Below, piece by piece: positions 1-6,170 of a stretch of DNA of 10,975 bases. How positions within the stretch are numbered: position 1 is the stretch's first letter; every line of letters starts with the position of its first letter. Under the pieces are notes generated by a model. That model worked only from the letters and a program-made list of their open reading frames with translations. It was not told the DNA's origin and made no database searches. The position numbers were made by a program, and so were the translations under genes. The DNA is from an uncultured Erysipelotrichaceae bacterium (GTDB lineage Bacteria > Bacillota_I > Bacilli_A > RF39 > UBA660), in NCBI GenBank assembly GCA_902768065.1, contig CACXJP010000052.1, positions 1-10,975 on the forward strand. Reading direction: 5' to 3'.

Positions 1-93
1 TCTTTCTTTTTTTTCTTGATAGATGTGATTATAGAAATTAGATATGTCTTTTTTTGAATAATCATTTACATTTGAATATAAATATTTTCTCAA
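1..93 (-). CDS. Partial gene, possible Sfp-type phosphopantetheinyl transferase (N-terminus only)
   Basis: Read on the minus strand, 31 codons run from a TTG start at 93..91 to the left edge with no stop. AGAGGTGAT lies at 106..98, four bases before the TTG, and a good promoter lies further upstream, so the start is well supported although it is not ATG. An in-frame GTG overlaps the Shine-Dalgarno and is less likely. The peptide begins MRKYLYSNVNDY and ends IYQEKKER. The pattern of a short beta-strand start followed by a helix with 'I..EK.ER' recalls the beginning of Sfp-type 4'-phosphopantetheinyl transferases, where 'ISPEKREK..RF' occupies the same place. That would make sense beside a dltC-like carrier needing a phosphopantetheine arm. 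The catalytic region is outside the window, so the function is a guess; the existence of the gene is likely. Confidence 0.55.
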   Translation of the reverse strand, partial: MRKYLYSNVNDYSKKDISNFYNHIYQEKKER

Positions 94-97
94 TATA

Positions 98-107
98 ATC
101 ACCTCTT
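98..107 (-). promoter_or_regulatory. Shine-Dalgarno site that fixes the TTG start at 93
   Basis: On the minus strand the bases read AAGAGGTGAT, followed by TATA and then TTG. This is an extended match to the complement of the 16S rRNA 3' end (AGGAGGTGAT). It selects the TTG at 93..91 over other possible starts. Confidence 0.7.
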
Positions 108-111
108 AATT

Positions 112-140
112 ATTATATTACTTAACATCTTGCTTTACAA
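112..140 (-). promoter_or_regulatory. SigA-type promoter for the leftward gene
   Basis: On the minus strand there is TTGTAA (140..135), a 17-bp spacer, and a perfect TATAAT (117..112). Transcription would start near 105, almost directly on the Shine-Dalgarno, giving a very short leader. It lies back to back with the promoter of the rightward vanW operon. Confidence 0.65.
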
Positions 141-166
141 TCATGTGGATATATTTAAAAGATGTA

Positions 167-175
167 TGTTATAAT
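167..175 (+). promoter_or_regulatory. Extended -10 promoter for the vanW-dltA-dltC operon
   Basis: TGTTATAAT at 167-175 is a perfect extended -10 element (TG, one base, TATAAT). At the matching -35 distance the bases (near 147-152) do not resemble TTGACA, so recognition would depend on the extended -10. The predicted start near 182 is about 20 nt before the ATG at 202. Confidence 0.6.
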
Positions 176-188
176 ATTTTAGTGTAGT

Positions 189-193
189 GGGAG
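189..193 (+). promoter_or_regulatory. Shine-Dalgarno site favouring the ATG at 202
   Basis: GGGAG lies 8 nt before ATG 202. The longer reading from GTG 187 would start inside this site and has no ribosome binding site of its own downstream of the predicted transcription start. Confidence 0.55.
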
Positions 194-201
194 TGCTTGA
201 T

Positions 202-1035
202 ATGGCTAGAAAACTTTTTTGCGAAATAAATCCTTTATGTTATGAAATTTCTGTAAAAAAAGAGATATTTGTAAGAAATATGAAAGATCTTTTTTGTGGT
301 TATAAAATTGCTAAAGATTTCTCTAAAGAATTATTACCTATTATTATAAAGGGACATAGTTCTATTTTAATGAGAAAACTATATGGAGTAGATGAAAAAC
401 TTCAAAAAAATAAGATAACTAATATTAAATTAGCTTGTGATAAGATTAATGGGATTATTATTCATCCTGGTGAGGTGTTTTCATTTTGGAAAACTGTGGG
501 AAAGCCTTGTAAAGAAAATGGCTATAAAGAAGGTTTGTTTATAGGTAAAAATGGATTTAAAAAAGGTTATGGTGGCGGAATGTGTCAAATGGCAAATATG
601 ATACATTATCTTATATTAAATAGTCCTTTAGAAGTAGTAGAAATTCATCATCACTCTGATGCTTTATTCCCAGATGATAGAAGAAGGGTTCCTTTTGGAA
701 CAGGTACTTCAATTCTATATAATAATGTTGATTATAGATTTAGAAATAATTCCGATCAGGATTATCAATTAGTTGTATGGATAGAAGATGGTGAATTATG
801 TGGTGAATTAAGATGTATGAAGGATATAACTTATCGTTATAAACTTATAGAAGAAAATCATCATTTTAAGAAGGAAAAAGATGGAAAGTACTATAGAATA
901 TCTCAGGTTTATAGATTGATAATAGATAAGAAGACTGGTAAAGAAGTGAAAAAAGAATTGGTATTAAAAAATCATTCTGAAGTTATGTATGATTATAAAT
1001 TAATACCTAAAGATCAAATAAGGAATGATGATTAA
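202..1035 (+). CDS. vanW: VanW-family protein
   Basis: A 277-residue protein of the VanW family, named after an accessory gene of VanB-type vancomycin-resistance operons; its biochemical role is not established. Family hallmarks are visible: KINGIIIHPGEVFSFW (81-96), GYKEGL (107-112), the GGGMCQ block (124-129) with Cys128, a His cluster at 149-151, and RRVPFGTGTSI (161-171). No signal peptide or membrane segment is seen, and the length matches the short cytosolic-type VanW proteins. A GTG at 187 also opens this frame, but GGGAG at 189-193 sits 8 nt before the ATG at 202, and the family start 'MARKLFCEI' fits that ATG. The stop overlaps the next start by one base (TAATG), so it is probably translated together with the dltA-like gene. 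No van ligase or dipeptidase genes are present, so resistance is not implied. Confidence 0.88.
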   Translation: MARKLFCEINPLCYEISVKKEIFVRNMKDLFCGYKIAKDFSKELLPIIIKGHSSILMRKLYGVDEKLQKNKITNIKLACDKINGIIIHPGEVFSFWKTVGKPCKENGYKEGLFIGKNGFKKGYGGGMCQMANMIHYLILNSPLEVVEIHHHSDALFPDDRRRVPFGTGTSILYNNVDYRFRNNSDQDYQLVVWIEDGELCGELRCMKDITYRYKLIEENHHFKKEKDGKYYRISQVYRLIIDKKTGKEVKKELVLKNHSEVMYDYKLIPKDQIRNDD

Positions 1036-2435
1036 TGCTTGAAAGATTAGAAGATGTATTTAATAAATATTATGATAGAATAGCTTATAAGAATAATGAT
1101 AGTAGTATTACTTATTCAGAGTTATGGAATTCTGCTTGTAAATATGCTGATTATTTAAAAAGACAGGGAACTAGTCCTGTAATAATATATGGGGATAAAG
1201 AAATAGATATGGTTGTTTCTATAATATCATGTATCTTAGCTAAAAGAGCTTATGTTCCTTTAGGTAATTGTACACCTTTATCTAGATTAAAAAAGATAAT
1301 TGATATTACTGAAAGCTCTCTTATTATTTCAAATAATAAATTTGATTTAGATATTGATTCTTATAAGATAAATGAATTAGATATATTTAAAAGTTATGAA
1401 ATAAATAAAATAGAAAATGATATTATTTATATTATTTTTACTTCTGGAAGTACAGGGGAACCAAAAGGTGTTCCTATTAATGAAGATAATTTACTTAACT
1501 TTATTGATTGGATAAGCTCATTCTATCCTTTATCTTCATATGAGGAGATAAATGTTTTAGATCAAGCTAGTTTTAGTTTTGATTTAAGTGTGGCTGATTT
1601 TTATTATTCTTTATTTAATGGACATACATTGATTGCTTATCAAAATAATAATTGTAATAATAATCTTTATAATGTGGAATTTGATAGAAGTGTTGACTAT
1701 GCAGTTGTTACTCCAACTTTTATTAAACTATGTTTGTTAAATGAAGATTTTAATCCTAATAATTATTCTAGATTAAAATGTATTTATTTTTGTGGAGAAC
1801 AACTAACTGTTAGTTTAGTAAGTAGGCTTTGGGAACGATTCCCTGAATTAATAATTATAAATGCTTATGGTCCTACTGAAGCAACATCTGCGGTATCCGC
1901 AGTAGTTATAAAAAAGGAAATGTTGAATGATAAATTATTACCTGTTGGAATTACTGATTGTTTTGCAACTGATATAGAAATTGTTGATGATGAAATAGTC
2001 TTGAAAGGTAGAAGTGTTTTTTCTGGATATCTTTCAGGTATAATAGGTGGTTATTATAAAGAAGGCAATATTAATTGTTATAAGACTGGTGATTTAGGTT
2101 ATATTAATGATAATATGCTATATTGTAATGGAAGAAAAGACACACAAATAAAATATAAGGGTTATAGAATAGAGTTAGGTGAAATTGAATATTATATTAA
2201 TCAGATTAATGGAGTAAATGATTCTTGTGTTATAGCAAAAAAAGATAATAATGGTGATGTTAAAACATTAAAAGCATTTATTGATATTAATGATACAAAT
2301 TTGAGTAGTGATGATATTAAAAATTATTTACTGGAAATTATTCCTAATTATATGATTCCTAAAACTATTGTATTTCAAAAGTTGCCAATAAATAATAATG
2401 GTAAAGTAGATAGAAAGGCTTTGATGAATTTATGA
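1035..2435 (+). CDS. dltA: DltA-like D-alanine--carrier protein ligase (adenylation enzyme)
   Basis: An ANL-superfamily adenylation enzyme of 466 residues, slightly shorter than usual DltA (about 500). It is expected to activate an amino acid, most likely D-alanine, with ATP and load it onto the carrier encoded next. Motifs in order: the phosphate loop FTSGSTGEPKG (135-145); FSFDLSV (180-186) with Asp183, the position that binds the amino group in DltA; FCGE (252-255) with the Cys typical of DltA; YGPTEA (278-283); LPVG (302-305); TGDLG (351-355); GRKD (366-369) and GYRIELGEIE (376-385); and NGKVDR (455-460) with the catalytic Lys457. The FSFDLSV and FCGE blocks favour DltA over other adenylation domains. 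It overlaps vanW by 1 nt and the carrier gene by 4 nt (ATGA). dltB and dltD are absent here, so the acceptor of the D-alanine is open. Confidence 0.9.
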   Translation: MLERLEDVFNKYYDRIAYKNNDSSITYSELWNSACKYADYLKRQGTSPVIIYGDKEIDMVVSIISCILAKRAYVPLGNCTPLSRLKKIIDITESSLIISNNKFDLDIDSYKINELDIFKSYEINKIENDIIYIIFTSGSTGEPKGVPINEDNLLNFIDWISSFYPLSSYEEINVLDQASFSFDLSVADFYYSLFNGHTLIAYQNNNCNNNLYNVEFDRSVDYAVVTPTFIKLCLLNEDFNPNNYSRLKCIYFCGEQLTVSLVSRLWERFPELIIINAYGPTEATSAVSAVVIKKEMLNDKLLPVGITDCFATDIEIVDDEIVLKGRSVFSGYLSGIIGGYYKEGNINCYKTGDLGYINDNMLYCNGRKDTQIKYKGYRIELGEIEYYINQINGVNDSCVIAKKDNNGDVKTLKAFIDINDTNLSSDDIKNYLLEIIPNYMIPKTIVFQKLPINNNGKVDRKALMNL

Positions 2436-2665
2436 TAAATATTGAGGATATATTGTATGAAATATGTGATGATAAGAATGTTTATAAAAAGGATATAGAT
2501 TTAATAGAAAGTGGATTGTTAGATTCTTATGCATTTATAGAATTGTTTACTAGATTGGAAGATGAAGGAATATATTTACAACCTACAAGAATTGATAGAA
2601 ATAAACTAAGAACTGTTTCAGGAATAAAAGAATTGATTGAGGAATATCAAAAAGAACATAGTTAA
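2432..2665 (+). CDS. dltC: DltC-like D-alanyl carrier protein
   Basis: A 77-residue acyl-carrier-type protein. The phosphopantetheine attachment site is Ser32 in ESGLLDS (26-32), the arrangement found in DltC, and the later 'RIDR' resembles the 'EFDR' region of DltC helix III. It should carry D-alanine as a thioester on a 4'-phosphopantetheine arm loaded by the preceding DltA-like enzyme. Its ATG overlaps the dltA stop (ATGA), so translation is probably coupled; the AGAAAGG inside dltA is rather far away (about 13 nt). The size matches DltC (about 78). The stop codon lies inside a terminator hairpin, so this is the last gene of the vanW-dltA-dltC transcript. A general ACP or peptidyl carrier is a weaker alternative. 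Confidence 0.87.
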   Translation: MINIEDILYEICDDKNVYKKDIDLIESGLLDSYAFIELFTRLEDEGIYLQPTRIDRNKLRTVSGIKELIEEYQKEHS

Positions 2666-2680
2666 TGTTCTTTTTATTAT
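2649..2680 (+). terminator. Rho-independent terminator overlapping the dltC stop
   Basis: AAAAAGAACAT (2649-2659) pairs perfectly with ATGTTCTTTTT (2665-2675) around a 5-nt loop that contains the first two bases of the TAA stop. The right arm ends in a T run. It closes the vanW-dltA-dltC operon. Confidence 0.8.
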
Positions 2681-2700
2681 TTATTGGAATATATTTTATT

Positions 2701-2706
2701 GGTGAT
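2701..2706 (+). promoter_or_regulatory. GGTGAT Shine-Dalgarno deciding the carboxypeptidase start
   Basis: GGTGAT is followed by four bases and ATG 2711. The frame is open further upstream to a TTG at 2684, but that would put extra residues before a textbook signal peptide and has no comparable ribosome binding site. Confidence 0.75.
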
Positions 2707-2710
2707 ATAT

Positions 2711-3763
2711 ATGAGGAGAATTCTTTTATTAATAATCATTGTATTTTTTCCAATAAATGTTTTTGCAAGTAGTGCGAAATCAACTGTTGTTATGGATAAT
2801 GATAGTGGAAGAGTACTTTATAAAAATAACTCTAATGAAAAAATGTTGATTGCATCTACAACTAAAATAATGACTTGTATTATTGCTATTGAGAATAGTG
2901 ATTTATCAAAAAAAGTAACTGTTGGTGATGAAATTCTTAATGTATATGGAACAAACATTTATGTTGAGGTAGGTGAGGTATTATCAATTAAAGATTTATT
3001 ATATGGTTTGATGCTAAGAAGCGGAAATGATGCTGCTATTGTTCTTGCTAATAATATATTTAAAAATGAAGATGAATTTATAAATAATATGAATAAGAAG
3101 GCAAAGGAAATAGGAATGGATAATACTGTTTTTAATAATCCTCATGGTTTAGATGATGAAACATATAACTATTCGACAGCATCTGATATGGCCTTGCTTG
3201 CTAGATATGCATATAAAAATGAAGTGTTTAGAAATATTATTTCTACCAAAAAATATGTTACGAAATCTAATTTAAAAAGTTTTGAATGGTACAATCGAAT
3301 GAGTTTAATAAATAGTTATAAGTATTCTAGAGGAGGGAAGAATGGTTATACTCCGAAAGCTGGTAAAACTCTTGTTTCCTATGCTTCTAAAAATAATTTA
3401 AATCTTATTATAGTTACACTTGATGATAGTGATATCTATGATAATCATAAACTATTATTTGAAAAATATTTTAAATTATATAGAAATTATCTTATTATTG
3501 ATAAAAGAAATTTTGAAATTGAGGACTCTTTAATAAATAAAAATGTATTTTTAAAAGAATCTTTTTCTTATCCTTTAAGAGAAGATGAAATAGATGAAAT
3601 ATCTACTTTAATACATATTAATAACAGTAATGATAATAAAGTTGGAGAAATTCAAGTAAAATTAAAAAATAATAATATTGGAAAAGTAGATATTTATTCT
3701 TCTCATAATAAAAAAGAGAATGATAATATTCTCTTTAAATTTAAAAAATTATTTATTAGATAA
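2711..3763 (+). CDS. Secreted D-alanyl-D-alanine carboxypeptidase (S11 family, DacA/DacF-like)
   Basis: A low-molecular-weight penicillin-binding protein of 350 residues that trims the terminal D-Ala of peptidoglycan stem peptides outside the cell. Residues 1-19 form a signal peptide (MRRILLLIIIVFFPINVFA, cleavage probably before SS). The SxxK motif is STTK (49-52, Ser49 the nucleophile) and the SxN motif is SGN (104-106). NPHGLDD (143-149) is also typical. The third motif, normally KTG, reads KNG (210-212; codons 3338-3346, AAG AAT GGT) in an otherwise standard 'GYTPKAGKTLV' context. After about residue 250 there is a divergent C-terminal region ending in basic FKFKKLFIR, which might contact the membrane. 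It follows the dltC terminator and has no clear promoter of its own, so read-through is possible. Its last 15 nt overlap the convergent phosphoesterase gene. Confidence 0.9.
   Translation: MRRILLLIIIVFFPINVFASSAKSTVVMDNDSGRVLYKNNSNEKMLIASTTKIMTCIIAIENSDLSKKVTVGDEILNVYGTNIYVEVGEVLSIKDLLYGLMLRSGNDAAIVLANNIFKNEDEFINNMNKKAKEIGMDNTVFNNPHGLDDETYNYSTASDMALLARYAYKNEVFRNIISTKKYVTKSNLKSFEWYNRMSLINSYKYSRGGKNGYTPKAGKTLVSYASKNNLNLIIVTLDDSDIYDNHKLLFEKYFKLYRNYLIIDKRNFEIEDSLINKNVFLKESFSYPLREDEIDEISTLIHINNSNDNKVGEIQVKLKNNNIGKVDIYSSHNKKENDNILFKFKKLFIR
3711..3736 (-). terminator. Terminator of the phosphoesterase gene, inside the carboxypeptidase coding end
   Basis: On the minus strand AAAGAGAAT (3736..3728), a 6-nt loop and ATTCTCTTT (3721..3713) make a 9-bp stem, continuing to a run of six T (to 3710 region). 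It begins 12 nt after the phosphoesterase stop. On the plus strand the T run is only three long, so it looks directional. It lies wholly inside the 3' end of the carboxypeptidase gene. Confidence 0.65.
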
Positions 3764-4672
3764 TCTATAAAGATTAATTGATGGTCTACAGAATAATCTA
3801 ATACCACTGGCATTATTTGTTCCAAGACCTGATGATATATATAGTTTTGTACCATCAATATTATAGTAATCTTGATAATACTTTTTGGCACCATTTTTTC
3901 TTATAGGTGTGTAGTTTATAAATGGAACTCTAATATTACCATTGTGAGAGTGACCAGATAATAATAGGTCTGTTTTATAACTATTAATTATATCATCTGC
4001 TGAATCTGGTTCATGGACAAGGGTAATTGTATATATATCAGAATTATATGTTTCTCCATTGAAATAACTATATCCTTTTTCTATATCTTGTTCATTATTT
4101 ATTAAACTTGATAATCCTATTAATATAATTGGATTATTATCAGATTTATAGATTAGATCGTTTTCATTTCTTAGTACTATGAAATTAGCTTGATTATAAA
4201 TAGATATTATTTCTTCATTATCTTCATCACCTAGAATAGCATATTTTCCTAGAGATGCATTTAATTCTTTTAATTTTTGGGTTAATATTTCGGTATCTTT
4301 TGTTTTCATTTTATAGTCATGGTTAATTAAGTCTCCCGTGAATACAATTATATCGGGTTTTAAAATATTTATTTTCTTTTTTATGTCAGATAAATTTTCT
4401 TCAATCATTGTTGTTCCATAGTGAAGGTCACTAAATTGAACAATTTTTGTACCATTAAAGCTATCTGGTATTTTCTTATTTATTATTCTATATTCCCTTG
4501 TAGAAATCATTACTGTTGATATATATGTTGTATAGAAAAAGAATGCAGTTGTTATTATAATGATAAATAAAGCTATTTTTATTATCTTTTTAATAATGTT
4601 TTTTGCTTTTTCTTTTTTTTGTTCTTTAAGCAAATCTTTGTGTTTTTCTTTACTTATTTCTTCACGAGTCAT
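3749..4672 (-). CDS. Membrane-anchored calcineurin-like metallophosphoesterase (YkuE/YaeI-like)
   Basis: A 307-residue protein. A Lys/Glu-rich cytoplasmic start (1-30) is followed by one membrane helix (about 31-49), so by the positive-inside rule the catalytic domain faces outward. Metal-binding motifs are SDLHYG (81-86; Asp82, His84), TGDL (112-115; Asp114), VHEPD (His220) and GHSHNG (240-245; His241, His243). The fourth motif, normally GNH(D/E), reads GDED (148-151), so the usual Asn and catalytic His are Asp and Glu; the substrate and even activity are uncertain. Relatives include YkuE-type cell-surface phosphoesterases. The start is supported by GGTGAT three bases upstream (4681..4676). 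It is convergent with the carboxypeptidase, overlapping 15 nt, and divergent from the FAD enzyme. Confidence 0.85.
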   Translation of the reverse strand: MTREEISKEKHKDLLKEQKKEKAKNIIKKIIKIALFIIIITTAFFFYTTYISTVMISTREYRIINKKIPDSFNGTKIVQFSDLHYGTTMIEENLSDIKKKINILKPDIIVFTGDLINHDYKMKTKDTEILTQKLKELNASLGKYAILGDEDNEEIISIYNQANFIVLRNENDLIYKSDNNPIILIGLSSLINNEQDIEKGYSYFNGETYNSDIYTITLVHEPDSADDIINSYKTDLLLSGHSHNGNIRVPFINYTPIRKNGAKKYYQDYYNIDGTKLYISSGLGTNNASGIRLFCRPSINLYRLSNK

Positions 4673-4692
4673 ATTATCACCAATTATATTTT

Positions 4693-4721
4693 ATCATATT
4701 TTTTAATATATATTTATTAAA
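4693..4721 (-). promoter_or_regulatory. Possible promoter of the phosphoesterase gene
   Basis: On the minus strand TTTAAT (4721..4716), a 17-bp spacer and TATGAT (4698..4693) could form a weak SigA-type promoter, with the start just upstream of the Shine-Dalgarno. Another TATAAT at 4688..4683 seems too close to the start codon. The region is so AT-rich that chance matches are likely. Confidence 0.35.
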
Positions 4722-4747
4722 AGTCCTTTTTAGTTTACATTTTTATA

Positions 4748-4756
4748 TGGTATGAT
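4748..4756 (+). promoter_or_regulatory. Possible extended -10 promoter of the FAD enzyme-cyclophilin operon
   Basis: TGGTATGAT (4748-4756) matches an extended -10 (TG, one base, TATGAT) with a weak -35 region. The predicted start, about 4762, falls at the Shine-Dalgarno itself, which is unusually tight; TTTACA at 4734-4739 is too close to this -10 to pair with it. Confidence 0.35.
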
Positions 4757-4762
4757 ATATAT

Positions 4763-4768
4763 GGTGAT
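4763..4768 (+). promoter_or_regulatory. GGTGAT Shine-Dalgarno deciding the FAD enzyme start
   Basis: GGTGAT with a 4-nt gap precedes ATG 4773. An in-frame ATG at 4752 would add seven residues before the nucleotide-binding strand, lies within the -10 element and has no ribosome binding site, so 4773 is preferred. Confidence 0.7.
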
Positions 4769-4772
4769 TAAT

Positions 4773-6170
4773 ATGAAGTATGATGTTGTAATTGTAGGAG
4801 CAGGTCCTGCAGGATTGTTTTGTGCATATGAACTTATAACTGCACGAAAAGATTTAAAAATACTATTATTAGATAAGGGAATGTTTGCAAAGAAAAGAGT
4901 TTGCCCAATGAATAAGAATAAGGTACCTTGTCAAAACTGTAATCCATGTGGAATACTCGCAGGATATGGTGGAGCAGGAACTTTTAGTGATGGAAAACTT
5001 AATTTTATCCCTAGATTAGGTAAAAGTGATTTAACAAAGTATATGCCTGAAAGTGAGGCAAATAATTTAATAGATGAAACTGAAGTTATATTCAATAAAT
5101 TTAAAATGGATGCAGAAGTTTATCCTAGTAATATGGATGAAGCTATTGAAATTAGGAAGAAAGTTGCTATTGCTGGAGCTAAACTTTTACTAATTAAGCA
5201 AAAACATCTTGGAAGTGATCATTTACCTGATTATATTGATGGAATCTGTAAATATTTAGAAGAACATGGTGTTGAACTTGTTGAAAGAGCAGATGTTGTT
5301 GATGTAAAAACGGAAAGTGCTGATAAACATATTATTACTTATAAAGTAGGAAAGAATGATAAAAAAGTTGAGACAAATAATGTTATTATTGCTCCAGGTA
5401 GAACTGGTGCTAAATGGATACAAGAATTAGCAGATAAATATAATATTCCTTATTTATCTCAAAGTATTGAAATTGGAGTTAGAGTAGAGGTAAGAAAAGA
5501 TATTATGGAGGAAATGACCAATGTTATTTATGATCCTACAATCTTTATAAAAACTGATACTTATGGAGATGAAATTAGAACTTTCTGTACTAATCCTGGT
5601 GGATTTGTTGCAAAAGAGAATTATTATGGATATATATGTGTAAATGGACATGCACTTAAAGATATAAAGAGTAATAATACTAATTTTGCATTTATATCTA
5701 AGGTTAATTTAACACAACCTGTTACTAATACAAGATTATATGGTGAATCTATTGCACGAATTGCTAATGTTCTTGGAGATGGAAAACCAATTATTCAATC
5801 TTTAAAAGATTTAAGAAATGGAAGAAGAAGTGTATGGCATAGAATTAATAAAGGATTTATAGAACCAACACTTAAAGATTGCGTTGCTGGAGATTTAGCT
5901 TTAGTTATGCCTCATAGAATTATTACTAATATTTTGGAAGGACTTGAAAAGTTAGATCAAATTATTCCAGGAGTTAATAATGATGATACATTGTTGTATG
6001 GACCAGAAATTAAATTCTTCTCAAATGAGATTGAAACTGATAATAAGTTTAGATTAAAAGATGCTAATGTATATTTTATTGGTGATGGTGCCGGTAAAGC
6101 TGGAAATATTGTTACAGCAGCTGCTACAGGATTGGTTGCAGCAAGAGATATACTAGAAAGGATTAAATAG
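4773..6170 (+). CDS. FAD-dependent dehydrogenase of the COG2509 type
   Basis: A 465-residue flavoprotein. YDVVIVGAGPAG (3-14) is the N-terminal Rossmann dinucleotide-binding motif and YFIGDGAGKAGNI near the C-terminus is the second FAD-contacting block. Between them is the signature of this uncharacterised family: a cysteine cluster, Cys44, Cys53, Cys56 and Cys59, running straight into GYGGAGTFSDGKLN (64-77). The cysteines could bind a metal or Fe-S cluster or be redox-active; this is not known. No signal peptide or membrane segment is present, so it is cytosolic. The substrate is unknown; distant relatives include other FAD/NAD(P) oxidoreductases. The stop is directly followed by the cyclophilin ATG, so the two are co-transcribed. 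Confidence 0.85.
   Translation: MKYDVVIVGAGPAGLFCAYELITARKDLKILLLDKGMFAKKRVCPMNKNKVPCQNCNPCGILAGYGGAGTFSDGKLNFIPRLGKSDLTKYMPESEANNLIDETEVIFNKFKMDAEVYPSNMDEAIEIRKKVAIAGAKLLLIKQKHLGSDHLPDYIDGICKYLEEHGVELVERADVVDVKTESADKHIITYKVGKNDKKVETNNVIIAPGRTGAKWIQELADKYNIPYLSQSIEIGVRVEVRKDIMEEMTNVIYDPTIFIKTDTYGDEIRTFCTNPGGFVAKENYYGYICVNGHALKDIKSNNTNFAFISKVNLTQPVTNTRLYGESIARIANVLGDGKPIIQSLKDLRNGRRSVWHRINKGFIEPTLKDCVAGDLALVMPHRIITNILEGLEKLDQIIPGVNNDDTLLYGPEIKFFSNEIETDNKFRLKDANVYFIGDGAGKAGNIVTAAATGLVAARDILERIK

Noticed and set aside
2412..2450. Mycoplasma-type code in which TGA is Trp
   Set aside because: dltA ends at TGA just where the carrier gene starts and its last motif is complete, all genes are full length with TGA read as stop, and Trp is TGG throughout.
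202..3763. A vancomycin-resistance (vanB-type) cluster because vanW sits near a D,D-carboxypeptidase
   Set aside because: There is no D-Ala-D-Lac ligase, VanH or VanX homologue, and no two-component system; VanW-family genes are common outside resistance clusters.
3703..3894. A 63-codon minus-strand frame over the end of the carboxypeptidase and phosphoesterase
   Set aside because: It lies in another frame of the phosphoesterase gene, has no ribosome binding site and no recognisable protein features.
5454..5651. A 65-codon minus-strand frame inside the FAD enzyme gene
   Set aside because: It is antisense to a clearly conserved gene and its composition (Ile, Ser, Asn) is what AT-rich antisense sequence gives.
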